DNA of 64,000 nt from positions 1 through 64,000 of the forward strand of contig SZZY01000017.1 in the NCBI GenBank assembly GCA_009830035.1, written 5' to 3'. Every line of letters starts with the position of its first letter. Position 1 is the first letter of the stretch. A model generated the notes under the pieces. That model saw only the letters and a list, made by a program, of their open reading frames with translations. It had not been told where the DNA came from and did no database searches. Source of the DNA: Pantoea sp. Eser (lineage in GTDB: Bacteria; Pseudomonadota; Gammaproteobacteria; Enterobacterales; Enterobacteriaceae). Shown in pieces: positions 38,984 to 47,586 of this stretch. Both the position numbers and the translations under genes were made by a program.

Positions 38984-39526
38984 TTACGCCAGTCGTGGAC
39001 AGACATCGGCAATCCTGTCGCCGGTAAAATTAGCGATCCATCCTTCCTGATTATCAAAAATCCGAATCGCGGTGAAATGCGGCGACGATCCCATATCAAA
39101 CCAGTGTGGCGTACCGGCCGGCACCGAGATCAGATCGTTCTTTTGGCACAGGATCTGCAGGATCTCGCCATCCAGATGCAGGCAGAACAAGCCCGTGCCC
39201 TCAACAAAGAAACGCACTTCATCTTCGCCGTGGGTGTGTTCGGAAAGAAACTTTTCGCGCAGCACCGTTTTCTGCGGATTGTCCGCCCGCATGCTGATCA
39301 CGTCCCAGCTCTGATAGCCCTTCTCCGCCACCAGCCGATCAATCGCGTGCTGATAGGCGGTGATGACCGCCGCTGCGTCCGGGTTTCCACCCAAATCGCG
39401 ATCGGCTTCCCAGCGTTCGAAGCGGACGCCTTTGGTATTCAGCCGCTCAGCGATCGCCTGCGGGTCGGTGCTGTGCCATATCGGCTGGCTGGCTTCGCTG
39501 TCGGTAAAAATAGTCAATGCACTCAT
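38984..39526 (-). CDS. mtnD: Acireductone dioxygenase MtnD (ARD)
   Basis: 180 residues from [10 protein letters not shown]. Cupin metalloenzyme that oxidises acireductone; with Fe it gives the methionine precursor KMTB, with Ni a shunt. Metal ligands [10 protein letters not shown] (His, His, Glu) and the second-cupin His in GTPHWFDMG are present. Immediately follows mtnC with one base between. Intact, unlike most of the pathway. Confidence 0.95.
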   Translation of the reverse strand: MSALTIFTDSEASQPIWHSTDPQAIAERLNTKGVRFERWEADRDLGGNPDAAAVITAYQHAIDRLVAEKGYQSWDVISMRADNPQKTVLREKFLSEHTHGEDEVRFFVEGTGLFCLHLDGEILQILCQKNDLISVPAGTPHWFDMGSSPHFTAIRIFDNQEGWIANFTGDRIADVCPRLA

Positions 39527-39527
39527 T

Positions 39528-40211
39528 CTAAATCGACTCCAGGTCAATCTTAGAAAAATCAGTGACCTGACGGTGGCGGCTTGCGCCATCCGCCTCACCA
39601 CGTATCAGCTGCAGGGTATGCCGGCCGGCCTGAGCAGCCACATCCAGCTCCTGATGAATATCCGACAGGAACAGCAGTTGCTCCGCTGGCAGGCCAATCT
39701 GTGCGGCAATGGTGTGATACGCCGCGACTTCACGTTTGGCGCCGACGTGGGTATCGAAATAGCCGCTGAATAAGCCAGTAATATCACCTTGGTCGCTGTA
39801 GCCAAATAACAATTTCTGCGCCGCAACCGAGCCTGAGGAATATACATAGAGTTTACGGCCCTGCGCCTGCCAGGCGGTCAGAGCCGGGAGCACATCGGGA
39901 TAAAGATGGCCGGTGAAACTGCCGTTGAGATAGCCGTCACGCCAGATCATGCCCTGCAGCGCTTTCAGCCCGGTAGATTTACGATCCTGATCCATAAAGC
40001 TGAACAGGATCTGCGTCAGGGTCGGCAGATCGGCCTGCGGCTGATCGACCTTAGCCCGTACCGCCTCAAGCGTAGCCTGCACCTCTGGCTGCAGCTGCTG
40101 GTCACTCATGAACGTCGCCAGATGCTGGCGCGCGTAAGGAAACAAGATGTTATGGACAAAGCGAATATCGCTGGTGGTGCCTTCAATATCGGTAACAATG
40201 GCGCGGATCAT
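39528..40211 (-). CDS. mtnC: Enolase-phosphatase MtnC (E-1)
   Basis: 227 residues; family about 229. HAD-superfamily enzyme converting diketomethylthiopentyl phosphate to acireductone. HAD motif I appears as [12 protein letters not shown], motif II as [12 protein letters not shown], motif III/IV as [14 protein letters not shown] and [13 protein letters not shown]. Overlaps mtnB by 4 bases and precedes mtnD, forming mtnBCD. Intact. Confidence 0.95.
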   Translation of the reverse strand: MIRAIVTDIEGTTSDIRFVHNILFPYARQHLATFMSDQQLQPEVQATLEAVRAKVDQPQADLPTLTQILFSFMDQDRKSTGLKALQGMIWRDGYLNGSFTGHLYPDVLPALTAWQAQGRKLYVYSSGSVAAQKLLFGYSDQGDITGLFSGYFDTHVGAKREVAAYHTIAAQIGLPAEQLLFLSDIHQELDVAAQAGRHTLQLIRGEADGASRHRQVTDFSKIDLESI

Positions 40212-40821
40212 GCGTTCTCCAGCAGGCGACGTTGACGTTCACATTCGAATAAAAATTCCAGCCCTTCCAGCTGGCGACGCGCTTCGCTGACATCGCGGCC
40301 CCAGCAGGTTAAGCCGTGACCGCGCAGCAGGAAGCCATAGCGCAGCGGAAACCGGGCGGCGTAATCTTCAATTTCCGACGCCAGCGCCGCAATGTCCTGA
40401 CTGTTATCGAACACCGGGATGGCGACGGTATCCAGATGATTATGCTGACCGGTGAGCGTTTTCTGCATCTCATAACCGTGCAGCAGCAGCGCCGCGCCCT
40501 GCTCGACTCGCGATAACACCGTCGCATTCACGGTATGGGTGTGCAGCACCGCGCCCGCCTCGGGGAAGAGCCGATAGATCAGCGTGTGCAGCCCGGTTTC
40601 CGCCGACGGTTTGCGGCCGGAGAGCGCCTGGCTGGTGGCAATATCGACCTGGATAAAGTCATCACGCGTCAGCGTGCCTTTATCTTTACCGGATTCGCTC
40701 AGTAAACAGATCTGCGCATCCTGACGCACAGACTATTACCGCCGGTCGCGGGTGCCCAGCCCTTCGCACCAATCCAGTGACAGGCGGCGACCAGCTGATC
40801 TAACGGGTGAATATCCGACAT
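40208..40821 (-). pseudogene. mtnB: Methylthioribulose-1-phosphate dehydratase MtnB, one-base deletion
   Basis: ATG at 40821 opens MSDIHPLDQLVAACHWIGAKGWAPATGGN, then a one-base loss near 40734 (expected AATATGTCT, found AATAGTCT) shifts the frame; the remaining 170 codons (SVRQDAQICLLSESG...) are open. Class II aldolase fold with zinc ligands in AVLHTHTVNATV and LLRGHGLTCWG. It dehydrates methylthioribulose 1-phosphate. The deletion is not in a homopolymer, favouring true mutation. First gene of mtnBCD. Confidence 0.88.
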
Positions 40822-40932
40822 AAAGGTTCCTTGCGGTGGAATGGGATGGCTGGTAACTCAGACAACGTTAACGGCCCTAAAAATACAACGGATTGTGATT
40901 GCTACTTTATCAATTAGTAAGACTCCCGCTCC

Positions 40933-41045
40933 CCTGCTAAATGATCCCTTGCCGTCAAAGCTCACGATGCCTGTTCAATGATTCCTGTATCAGCAAAGCT
41001 CATAATCCCTGCCAAATGATCCGTGTGTCAGCAAGGCTGTAAGCG
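40933..41045. repeat. Three imperfect 37-38-bp tandem repeats
   Basis: Units start at 40933, 40970 and 41008, each beginning CCTG(C/T)..AATGAT(C/T)C and containing (T/C)CAGCAA(A/G)GCT or close variants. They lie between divergent mtnB and mtnE, just left of an ERIC element. Origin and function unknown. Confidence 0.7.
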
Positions 41046-41051
41046 CGCTTA

Positions 41052-41130
41052 TTCGCGGGAGCTTACATGAGTAAGTGACTGGGGTAAGCAAACGCGGGCA
41101 ACGCGGCTGAGGTGCGGAGCATGACGCATT
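41052..41130 (+). repeat. ERIC element (partial)
   Basis: GAGCTTACATGAGTAAGTGA followed by CTGGGGTAAGC and later GGCAACGCGGCTGAGGTGCG and GCATGACG matches the right half of the enterobacterial repetitive intergenic consensus. ERIC sequences are intergenic, palindromic and often transcribed. The left half is not evident; the tandem repeat occupies that place. Confidence 0.75.
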
Positions 41131-41131
41131 T

Positions 41132-41155
41132 AGACTTCTAAGCGTCTAGATCTCC
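41132..41155. promoter_or_regulatory. Three contiguous MetJ-type met boxes upstream of mtnE
   Basis: AGACTTCT-AAGCGTCT-AGATCTCC in phase, each an approximate match to AGACGTCT. About 80 bases before the mtnE start. Suggests MetJ control of mtnE-mtnU, matching the mtnK/mtnA site. Confidence 0.65.
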
Positions 41156-41233
41156 AAATACTACCATCCTGTTTATAGTGGCACAAACACCGGGTGACTC
41201 CGCATCGACATTCGCGCTTAAGGCCAGATAACC

Positions 41234-42395
41234 ATGACGCAGCACAACCTGATTCCTGAGAGCAAACTTCCGGCGCTTGGGACGACTATTTTTAGCCAGA
41301 TGAGTGCGCTGGCACAGCAGCACAACGCTATCAACCTTTCTCAGGGCTTTCCCGATTTTAACGAGCCGGACTATTTGCAGCAGCGGCTGGCGTATCACGT
41401 TAGTCAGGGCGCGAATCAGTATGCGCCGATGACCGGCGCTCTGCCGTTACGCGAGGCGATTGCGGAGAAAACCGCTGAGCTTTATGACTATCGTCCGGAC
41501 GTCGAGCACGAGATTACGGTTACTGCCGGGGCGACTGAAGTGCTGTATGCAGCGATTACCGCGCTGGTCAGGCCGGGCGATGAGGTGATCTGTTTTGATC
41601 CCAGCTACGACAGCTACGCGCCAGCGGTTGAACTGTCGGGCGGGGTGCGGAAGCGCATCGCCCTGCAGCCACCGGCCTTCCGCGTTGACTGGTCGGCCTT
41701 TGGCGCGCTGCTGAGTGATAAAACCCGGCTGGTGATCCTGAATACGCCGCACAATCCATCAGCCACCGTCTGGCGGCGCGAGGATTATGCCGCGCTGTGG
41801 CAGGCAATTGCCGGGCTGCCGGTGTATGTGCTGAGCGACGAAGTTTATGAACATATCTGCTTCGATCAGGCGGGTCACGCCAGCGTGCTGGCCCATCCTG
41901 AACCGCGTCAGCGCGCCATCGCCATCTCTTCGTTTGGCAAAACCTTCCACATGACCGGCTGGAATGTGGGTCACTGCATTGCACCGGCGGCGATCAGCGC
42001 TGAAGTGCGCAAGATACATCAGTATCTGACCTTTTCGGTAAACACCCCGGCGCAGCTGGCGATTGCCGATATGCTGCGTCACCAGCCGGAACATTATCGC
42101 GAGTTGCCGGCGTTTTGCCAGGCGCGTCGTGACCGGCTGGTTGCGGCCTTGCAGCACAGCCGCTTCAGGGTTCTGCCGTGCGAAGGCACCTATTTTTTAC
42201 TGGTGGACTACAGCGCCATCTCCGATCTGGACGATGTCAGTTTCTGCCAGTGGCTGACTAAAGAAGTAGGCGTGGCGGCGATAACGCTGTCGGTGTTCTG
42301 CGCCGATCCCTTCCCTCGTATAACTGATTCGCCTCTGTTTTGCTAAACAGCAAGCGACGTTAGATGCCGCCGCGGAGCGCTTATGTCAGCTTTAA
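41234..42395 (+). pseudogene. mtnE: Methionine-forming aminotransferase MtnE (YbdL-like), late frameshift
   Basis: Class I aminotransferase of the YbdL/MtnE group: MTQHNLIPESKLPALGTTIF, INLSQGFPDF, NQYAPMTG, NTPHNPSA and the PLP Lys in SSFGKTFHMTGWNVG. Near residue 360 one A is missing from TATAAACTG, so the last 24 codons (LIRLCFAKQQATLDAAAERL...) are in another frame; the original TAA is at 42393-42395, overlapping mtnU. It would transaminate KMTB to methionine. A single small deletion near the C-terminus. Confidence 0.88.
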
Positions 42396-42838
42396 ACATA
42401 ACCGTATTGCAGGAGACCTTGAGCTGGATGGATGGCGAGGCGAATCTGCGCCATTTTGATCAGCAACTGGCTGGCATTACCGGACGCGATTTAATTCAGA
42501 TAGTGGAATGGCGCGGCTGGCGCATTCTGCCGCAAATCTGTTACGGCCTGCGTTTCCCGGTCTTTTAACGTAACCGCAATGATTACGACCTGGCGCTGCT
42601 GTTAGCGCGCGCGATTAAGAATCAGGCTTACGTGGTGGGCTGTAACCGGGTCGGCAGCGACGGTAACCAGCATCAGTACCGTGGCGACAGCCAGATTATT
42701 TCGCCGCAGGGTGAGATCCTGCAGGCGGCGGAGCCGTTCCAGCGCGCCCGGCGGGATGCCGCGCTGTCGCTGGAGGAGCTCAATGCTTATCGTGAACGCT
42801 TCCCGGCGTGGCAGGATGCGGATCGGTTTACGCTGTAG
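42383..42838 (+). pseudogene. mtnU: Omega-amidase MtnU (YafV), two internal deletions and a nonsense codon
   Basis: Nitrilase-family omega-amidase, normally about 255 residues, here about 150. GRDLI jumps in frame to EWRGWRIL, removing about 90 residues with the catalytic Glu (PEMF) and Lys; DYDLALL jumps in frame to LARAI, losing about 20 more; TAA replaces Ser after FPVF at 42566-42568. The nucleophile region QICYGLRFP survives. MtnU hydrolyses the 2-oxoacid amides made by MtnE. The ATG overlaps the intended mtnE end. Undoubtedly dead. Confidence 0.9.
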
Positions 42839-42892
42839 TATGCCGTTGTAGTCCGGAGCTGTAGTCTGGCGCTGAAGCCTGGCCGGCAGCAA

Positions 42893-43228
42893 TCAGCTGC
42901 CGCGATAGGTTTACCACGACCACGGCGAGATCAGGAACGGCAGATGAAAATGGCTGCCCGCTTCGGCAATCACAAAATCGATCTGGGCGCTGAGATAAAG
43001 CGCATCCCGACCGGCGGCGGCAAAATAGTCGCCAATCTCCGCCGTTAAACGGTAATGACCCGGCGTTAGCGGTTCCGGGGTCAGGGTTTTCAGTCGGCCA
43101 TCGCTGTCGGTTTCGCCCTGAGACAGCGGGAACCACCCTTCCGGGTTGTTCTGCTCCAGCGAGATCGCCACGCCGCTGGCCGGTTTGCCTGTTGCCGTAT
43201 CAAGAATATGGGTCGTGACAGTACTCAT
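42893..43228 (-). pseudogene. uraH: 5-hydroxyisourate hydrolase UraH with stop before the C-terminal YRGS
   Basis: Transthyretin-like protein starting MSTVTTHILDTATGKPASGVAISLEQ; the catalytic His and Arg segments (THILD, RLTAEIGDYF) are intact. The normal 111-residue frame ends TYRGS, whose YRGS tetrapeptide is the family signature and part of the active site. TAA at 42911-42913, after SPWSW, removes TYRGS. The enzyme opens hydroxyisourate to OHCU after urate oxidation. Only six codons are lost, but essential ones. Last gene of the ureide minus-strand operon. Confidence 0.88.
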
Positions 43229-43705
43229 TCTATGCTCTCCTCCAGCCGTAACAGGGTATTTCACGCAGCTGATCCAGCGCTTCCTGCTGCTCAGCCTGCT
43301 GCTCATTCTGTAGCCGACGCTGCAATTCCGCCAGCATCTGCTCTGCGCTGCGTCCTTTGGCGCGGATTAAAAATACCCGGCCAAAGCGCGCCTCATAAGC
43401 CTGATTGCCCTGCTGCATCGCCTGTTGCAGCGACCGATCGGCCTGCTGCATAGCGGACTGCTCGCCGCACGACGGGGTCGCCTGTTTGTCGCTTCCGCTG
43501 GCCCGCTCGCCGATACGCGGATGGGCAGCCAGCGCCGCCTGTAAAGCATCGCCCTGCCACTGACGCGCCAGTGCGTCGCCGGTGGCGAGCAGTGCCGCCA
43601 CCGAAGCATAGGGACGTGCCGCCACCAGCGCGGGATCGCCACACAGTGGGCTATCGCCGCCAGCGCCTGCTCTTCCGGCAACTGATTAAAAGTGGTTGAT
43701 TGCAT
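43225..43705 (-). pseudogene. uraD: OHCU decarboxylase UraD, two frameshifts
   Basis: MQSTTFNQLPEEQALAAIAHC start, then a frame change near 43655 with loss of a few residues (normally a CG-x-x-RW stretch before VAARPYASVAALL), and a second near 43255 before LLRLEESIE. The body (ALAAHPRIGERA, EARFGRVFLIRAKGRSAEEM-like) is conserved, including the AHPRIG active-site segment. It decarboxylates OHCU to S-allantoin. Intended stop overlaps the uraH ATG; start is 2 bases after hpxK. Broken as sequenced. Confidence 0.87.
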
Positions 43706-43707
43706 GC

Positions 43708-44961
43708 TCAGCTCCGTTCGGCAATCAGACAGACCGCCTGCAGATAGGCCTGCAGCGCCGGGGCGACATCATTCACCGCCACCGACTCCGCCGGATGGTG
43801 ACTGATACCGCGATGATTACGCACAAACAGCATACCGACCGGCCAGCGTTCGGCAATCGCAATCGCATCATGGCCGGCACCGCTCGGCAGCGACAGGCTG
43901 CGTCCCTGCACCGTTTCTACCGCATGACCCAGCGCCTGTTGCAGCGCGGAGTCACAGGCGGTGGCCCCGATGCGGTAATATTCATTCGCCTCAAAGCGTA
44001 GTCCGCGACGCAGCGCGATCGCCTCTGCCTGGGTTAACAGGCTGGAGAGCAGCGCCTCCAGCGGATTGTCCTGTGGGCCGCGCACGTCCAGCGACAGCGC
44101 GACCTCGCCAGGGATCACATTCACCGCGCCGGGCGCGCAGCTCAGGGTACCGACCGTCGCCACCAGCTGTGGATCCTGCTCGCGGGTGGTCTGCTCGATA
44201 AACACCATCCATTCGGCAGCGGCAGCCAGCGCATCTTTACGGTGGGTCATCGGTACCGTACCGGCATGCCCGGCTTCGCCGGTGAAGCGGCAGTTCAGCC
44301 GACGCGCACCGTTGATCGCCGTCACCACGCCCAAGGGCAGATCCGCCTGCTCAAGGCACGGCCCCTGCTCAATGTGCAACTCAAGGTAACCGACGATATC
44401 TTCTACCCCGCGCGCGGCGGTGGCGATTTGGCTGCTGTCGAGCCCGATATCTGCCATCGCCTGCGCCACGGTAATGCCGTTGCCGTCAGGATGGGTTACC
44501 CAGCTCTGCGGCCAGCTGCCGATAATCCCGCGGCTGCCGAGCAGCGTAATGCCAAAGCGGGTGCCCTCTTCGTCGCCGAAACCGATCACCTCAATTGCCA
44601 GCGGCAAACGCTGCTGGTGCTGATGCAGCCACTGCACGGTTTCGATGGCGCTCAGCACGCCCAGCATGCCGTCATAGCGACCCGCGTTACGTACCGTGTC
44701 GAGATGCGAACCGAGCAGCAAGGCGGGCGCCCCCGGTTCGGCTGCTTCGTAGCGGCCACAGATGTTGCCGACCGCATCCTGCCACACCTGCATTCCGGCA
44801 GCCTGCATCCACTCTCCGACGCAGGCGTTGGCGCGCAGGTGCTCCGGCGACAGGTAGACGCGCGTCAGTCCCTGTGCCGTTTCGCTGATCGCTGCCAGCG
44901 CATCACAGCGCGCCATGACGCGCTGCGCGGCGGCGTGGGCTTCGCTGGCGTTCATCATCAT
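43708..44961 (-). CDS. hpxK: Allantoate amidohydrolase HpxK (AllC-like, M20 family)
   Basis: 417 residues. Dimetal M20/ArgE-type amidohydrolase: LLLGSHLDTVRNAGRYDG (metal His and Asp), GFGDEEGTRFG (bridging Glu pair), LELHIEQGP (His), and a lid domain with FTGEAGHAGTVPMTHRKDALAAAAE; final metal His in PSGAGHDAIAIA. Converts allantoate to ureidoglycine, NH3 and CO2. ATG overlaps the hpxJ stop by 4 bases, so translated together. Intact. Confidence 0.93.
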   Translation of the reverse strand: MMMNASEAHAAAQRVMARCDALAAISETAQGLTRVYLSPEHLRANACVGEWMQAAGMQVWQDAVGNICGRYEAAEPGAPALLLGSHLDTVRNAGRYDGMLGVLSAIETVQWLHQHQQRLPLAIEVIGFGDEEGTRFGITLLGSRGIIGSWPQSWVTHPDGNGITVAQAMADIGLDSSQIATAARGVEDIVGYLELHIEQGPCLEQADLPLGVVTAINGARRLNCRFTGEAGHAGTVPMTHRKDALAAAAEWMVFIEQTTREQDPQLVATVGTLSCAPGAVNVIPGEVALSLDVRGPQDNPLEALLSSLLTQAEAIALRRGLRFEANEYYRIGATACDSALQQALGHAVETVQGRSLSLPSGAGHDAIAIAERWPVGMLFVRNHRGISHHPAESVAVNDVAPALQAYLQAVCLIAERS

Positions 44962-46193
44962 GCTTGGCTCCCGTAGTAGTCCCAGGCCGCCTGCGCAGCA
45001 GCGCCCTGCGGCGTGCGATAGCCCAGATAGGTCAGTACCGTTTCCAGCGCCGCCAGCGTCTGCATGACACAATCCTTGCGGGCATTGAAGCCCATGGTGC
45101 CGATGCGCCATACCTTGCCGTGCAGCGGACCAAACGAGGTGCCAATTTCAATGCCGAAATCATTCAGCATCAGTTGCCGCACCTGATCGCCGTTGATGCC
45201 CGGCGGGATTACCACGCCCAGCACGTTATTCATTTTGTGTTGCAGGTCGCCAAAGGTCTCCAGTCCCATGCCCTGAATACCTTTCAGCAGCGCTTCGCCG
45301 TGCAGTTTGTGGCGGGCAATGCCGTTATCCAGACCTTCCTGCAGGATCAGACGGGCGCATTCTCGGGCGCCAAACAGCGCACTGGTCGCTTCAGTGTGGT
45401 GATTCAGACGCTCCGGCCCCCAGTAATCCATGATCATGCCGAGATCAAAATAGTTGGAGTAGATCATCTCTTCTTCCCCATCCTGATGCGCGGCGGTCCG
45501 GATCCCCTGTTCGACGCACTTACGCTTGCGGATCACCGCTTCCATCTGTTCACTCAGGGTGATCGGCGAGGTGCCGGACGGGCCGCCAAGGCACTTCTGC
45601 ATCCCGGCAGAGACCACATCCAGCCCCCAGGCATCAGTTTCCAGCGCATTACCGGCCAGCGACGCGGTGGCATCGGTGTAGAACAGCACGCCATACTGTT
45701 TGCAGATTGCCCCCAGCTGCGCCAGCGGTTGCAGCATGGTGGTGGAGGTGTCGCCCTGTACCGTCAGCAGCAGCCGTGGCCGCACTTTTTTGATCGCATC
45801 TTCAATCTGATCGGGGGTAAAAACCTCGCCCCACGGCACCTCTATGGTGTGAACCTCGGCGCGGCAGCGACGGGCGATTTCACACAGCAGGTGACCAAAG
45901 CGGCCAAACACCGGCACCAGCACTTTGTCGCCGGGCCGGATGGCGGAAAGCAGGATCGCTTCAATCCCGGCGCGTGAGGTGCCATCAATCAGCAGGGTCC
46001 AGCGGTTTTCGGTACGAAATACGCCGCGGTAGAGCGCCATCACCTCGTTCATGTAGTGGGTCATGGCGGGATCGTACTGGCCAAGCAGCTGGCTCGACAT
46101 GGCGCGCAGGACGCGCGGATCGGCGTTGATCGGTCCAGGCCCCATCAGCAGACGTTGCGGTGGATTGAGTTGCGGGTAGCGAGTGATATCCAT
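44958..46193 (-). CDS. hpxJ: Ureidoglycine-glyoxylate aminotransferase HpxJ (PucG-like)
   Basis: 411 residues, fold type I PLP enzyme of the serine-pyruvate/AGXT group: LLMGPGPINADPRVLRAMSS, IDGTSRAGIEA, the PLP phosphate contacts, TDATASLAG (Asp) and the Schiff-base Lys200 in SAGMQKCLGGPSG. The NYFDLGMIMDYWG and HHTEATS segments point to the ureidoglycine-specific branch. It transfers the amino group of S-ureidoglycine to glyoxylate, yielding oxalurate and glycine. Follows the ABC transporter genes and overlaps hpxK, an order I recall from Klebsiella hpxFGHIJK. Intact. Confidence 0.92.
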   Translation of the reverse strand: MDITRYPQLNPPQRLLMGPGPINADPRVLRAMSSQLLGQYDPAMTHYMNEVMALYRGVFRTENRWTLLIDGTSRAGIEAILLSAIRPGDKVLVPVFGRFGHLLCEIARRCRAEVHTIEVPWGEVFTPDQIEDAIKKVRPRLLLTVQGDTSTTMLQPLAQLGAICKQYGVLFYTDATASLAGNALETDAWGLDVVSAGMQKCLGGPSGTSPITLSEQMEAVIRKRKCVEQGIRTAAHQDGEEEMIYSNYFDLGMIMDYWGPERLNHHTEATSALFGARECARLILQEGLDNGIARHKLHGEALLKGIQGMGLETFGDLQHKMNNVLGVVIPPGINGDQVRQLMLNDFGIEIGTSFGPLHGKVWRIGTMGFNARKDCVMQTLAALETVLTYLGYRTPQGAAAQAAWDYYGSQA

Positions 46194-46214
46194 GATGAAT
46201 TCCTTGTTGAAGAC

Positions 46215-46946
46215 TTACAGGCGGACCGAGGAGATAAACTGTTTCAGCTCAGGCGATTGCGGCTGCGCAAATAACGTTTTGCTGTCGCCCTGCTCCCAGA
46301 CGCGCCCCTGATGCATAAAGACCACGCGATCGCCCACGTCGCGGGCGAAGTTCATTTCATGGGTGACGAGGATCAGCGTCATTCCTTCTGCCGCCAGCGG
46401 CTCCAGCACTTTGAGCACTTCGCCGACCAGCTCAGGATCGAGCGCCGAGGTGATCTCATCACAGAGTAAAACTTTCGGCGTCATCGCCAGCGCCCGGGCG
46501 ATTGCCACCCGCTGCTGCTGACCGCCGGAGAGGCTGGCAGGATAGTAATTGAGGCGTTCGCCCAGCCCGACCTTCTCCAGCATCTGCGTCGCCAGTGCCC
46601 GGCACTCCGCCTCGCTCTTTTTCAATACCCGACGCGGTGCCAGCATCACATTTTCCAGCGCAGTCATGTGCGGGAACAGGTTGAAGCTCTGAAACACCAT
46701 GCCGATTGAACGGCTGATCTCGCGGGCCTGCAAATCGCGGTCGGTAATGGTCATGCCGCCAAGCTTGATGCTGCCTTCCTGATAGCCTTCCAGTCCGTTG
46801 ATGCAGCGCAACAGCGTACTTTTACCCGATCCACTGCGACCGATAATCGAGATCACCTCGCCCATGTCGATATCCAGATCCACGCCTTTCAACACATGGT
46901 TGTCGCCGTAATATTTTTGCACCTGATTAATGGTGATGAGCGGCAT
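46215..46946 (-). CDS. Polar-amino-acid-type ABC transporter ATPase of the ureide locus
   Basis: 243 residues, GlnQ/HisP-like. Walker A GRSGSGKST, Q-loop FQSFNLFPHM, signature LSGGQQQRVAIARAL, Walker B VLLCDEITSALD, H-loop VTHEM. Overlaps the upstream permease by 20 bases. Powers import by the two PAAT permeases and the binding protein here. Ureide substrate is inferred from location only. Intact. Confidence 0.92.
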   Translation of the reverse strand: MPLITINQVQKYYGDNHVLKGVDLDIDMGEVISIIGRSGSGKSTLLRCINGLEGYQEGSIKLGGMTITDRDLQAREISRSIGMVFQSFNLFPHMTALENVMLAPRRVLKKSEAECRALATQMLEKVGLGERLNYYPASLSGGQQQRVAIARALAMTPKVLLCDEITSALDPELVGEVLKVLEPLAAEGMTLILVTHEMNFARDVGDRVVFMHQGRVWEQGDSKTLFAQPQSPELKQFISSVRL

Positions 46947-47586
46947 TGAATTTTTTCTCCAGATATTGGCTGTAGCGAGACAGCGGATAACACATCAGGA
47001 AGTAACCGAGCGCCACCAGCCCAAAGACTTTGAACGGCTGGTAGGTCACGTTGTTCAGAATGGTGCCGGCTTTGGTCAGCTCGATAAAACCGATAATCGA
47101 CGCCAGCGCAGTGCCTTTTATCACCTGTACGGCAAAGCCCACCGTCGGGGCGATGGCAATGCGGATCGCCTGCGGCGCAACCACCCGCACCAAGGTCTGG
47201 CCGAAACTCAGGCCGAGACAGCGTGACGCTTCCCACTGCCCTTTCGGCAACGCACGAATACTGCCGTACCAGATATCGACCAGAAAGGCGCTGGTGTAGA
47301 AGGTCAGCGCCAGCGAGGCCGCCGTCCAGGGCGCGACGTCAATCCCAAACAGCCCGACGCCAAAGAAGGCGAGAAACAGCTGCATCAGCAGCGGCGTGCC
47401 CTGAAACAGCGCGGTATAGCCGCGTACCCAGCGCGTCAGCCATTTACGCTGCAACAGTCGCATAAACAGCAGCGGCAGCGTCACCAGCGTGCCGCCGACA
47501 AACGCCACCAGAGAGAGCAGTAGGGTCCAGCGAGCCGCCAGCAGCAGGTTGCGTACGATGTCCCAGTTGGTGAAGGTTGTCATCAT
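46927..47586 (-). CDS. ABC transporter permease (HisM/GlnP type), second subunit
   Basis: 219 residues from the ATG at 47586, which overlaps the preceding permease stop. Five predicted membrane helices, and the EAA loop ALPKGQWEASRCLGLSFGQTLVRVVAPQAIRIA that contacts the ATPase. Forms a heterodimer with the neighbouring permease. Intact. Confidence 0.9.
   Translation of the reverse strand: MMTTFTNWDIVRNLLLAARWTLLLSLVAFVGGTLVTLPLLFMRLLQRKWLTRWVRGYTALFQGTPLLMQLFLAFFGVGLFGIDVAPWTAASLALTFYTSAFLVDIWYGSIRALPKGQWEASRCLGLSFGQTLVRVVAPQAIRIAIAPTVGFAVQVIKGTALASIIGFIELTKAGTILNNVTYQPFKVFGLVALGYFLMCYPLSRYSQYLEKKFNAAHHH

Noticed and set aside
44964..45977. 337-codon plus-strand ORF
   Set aside because: It is antisense to hpxJ, which has full family motifs; long open frames opposite GC-rich genes are common and this one shows no domain.
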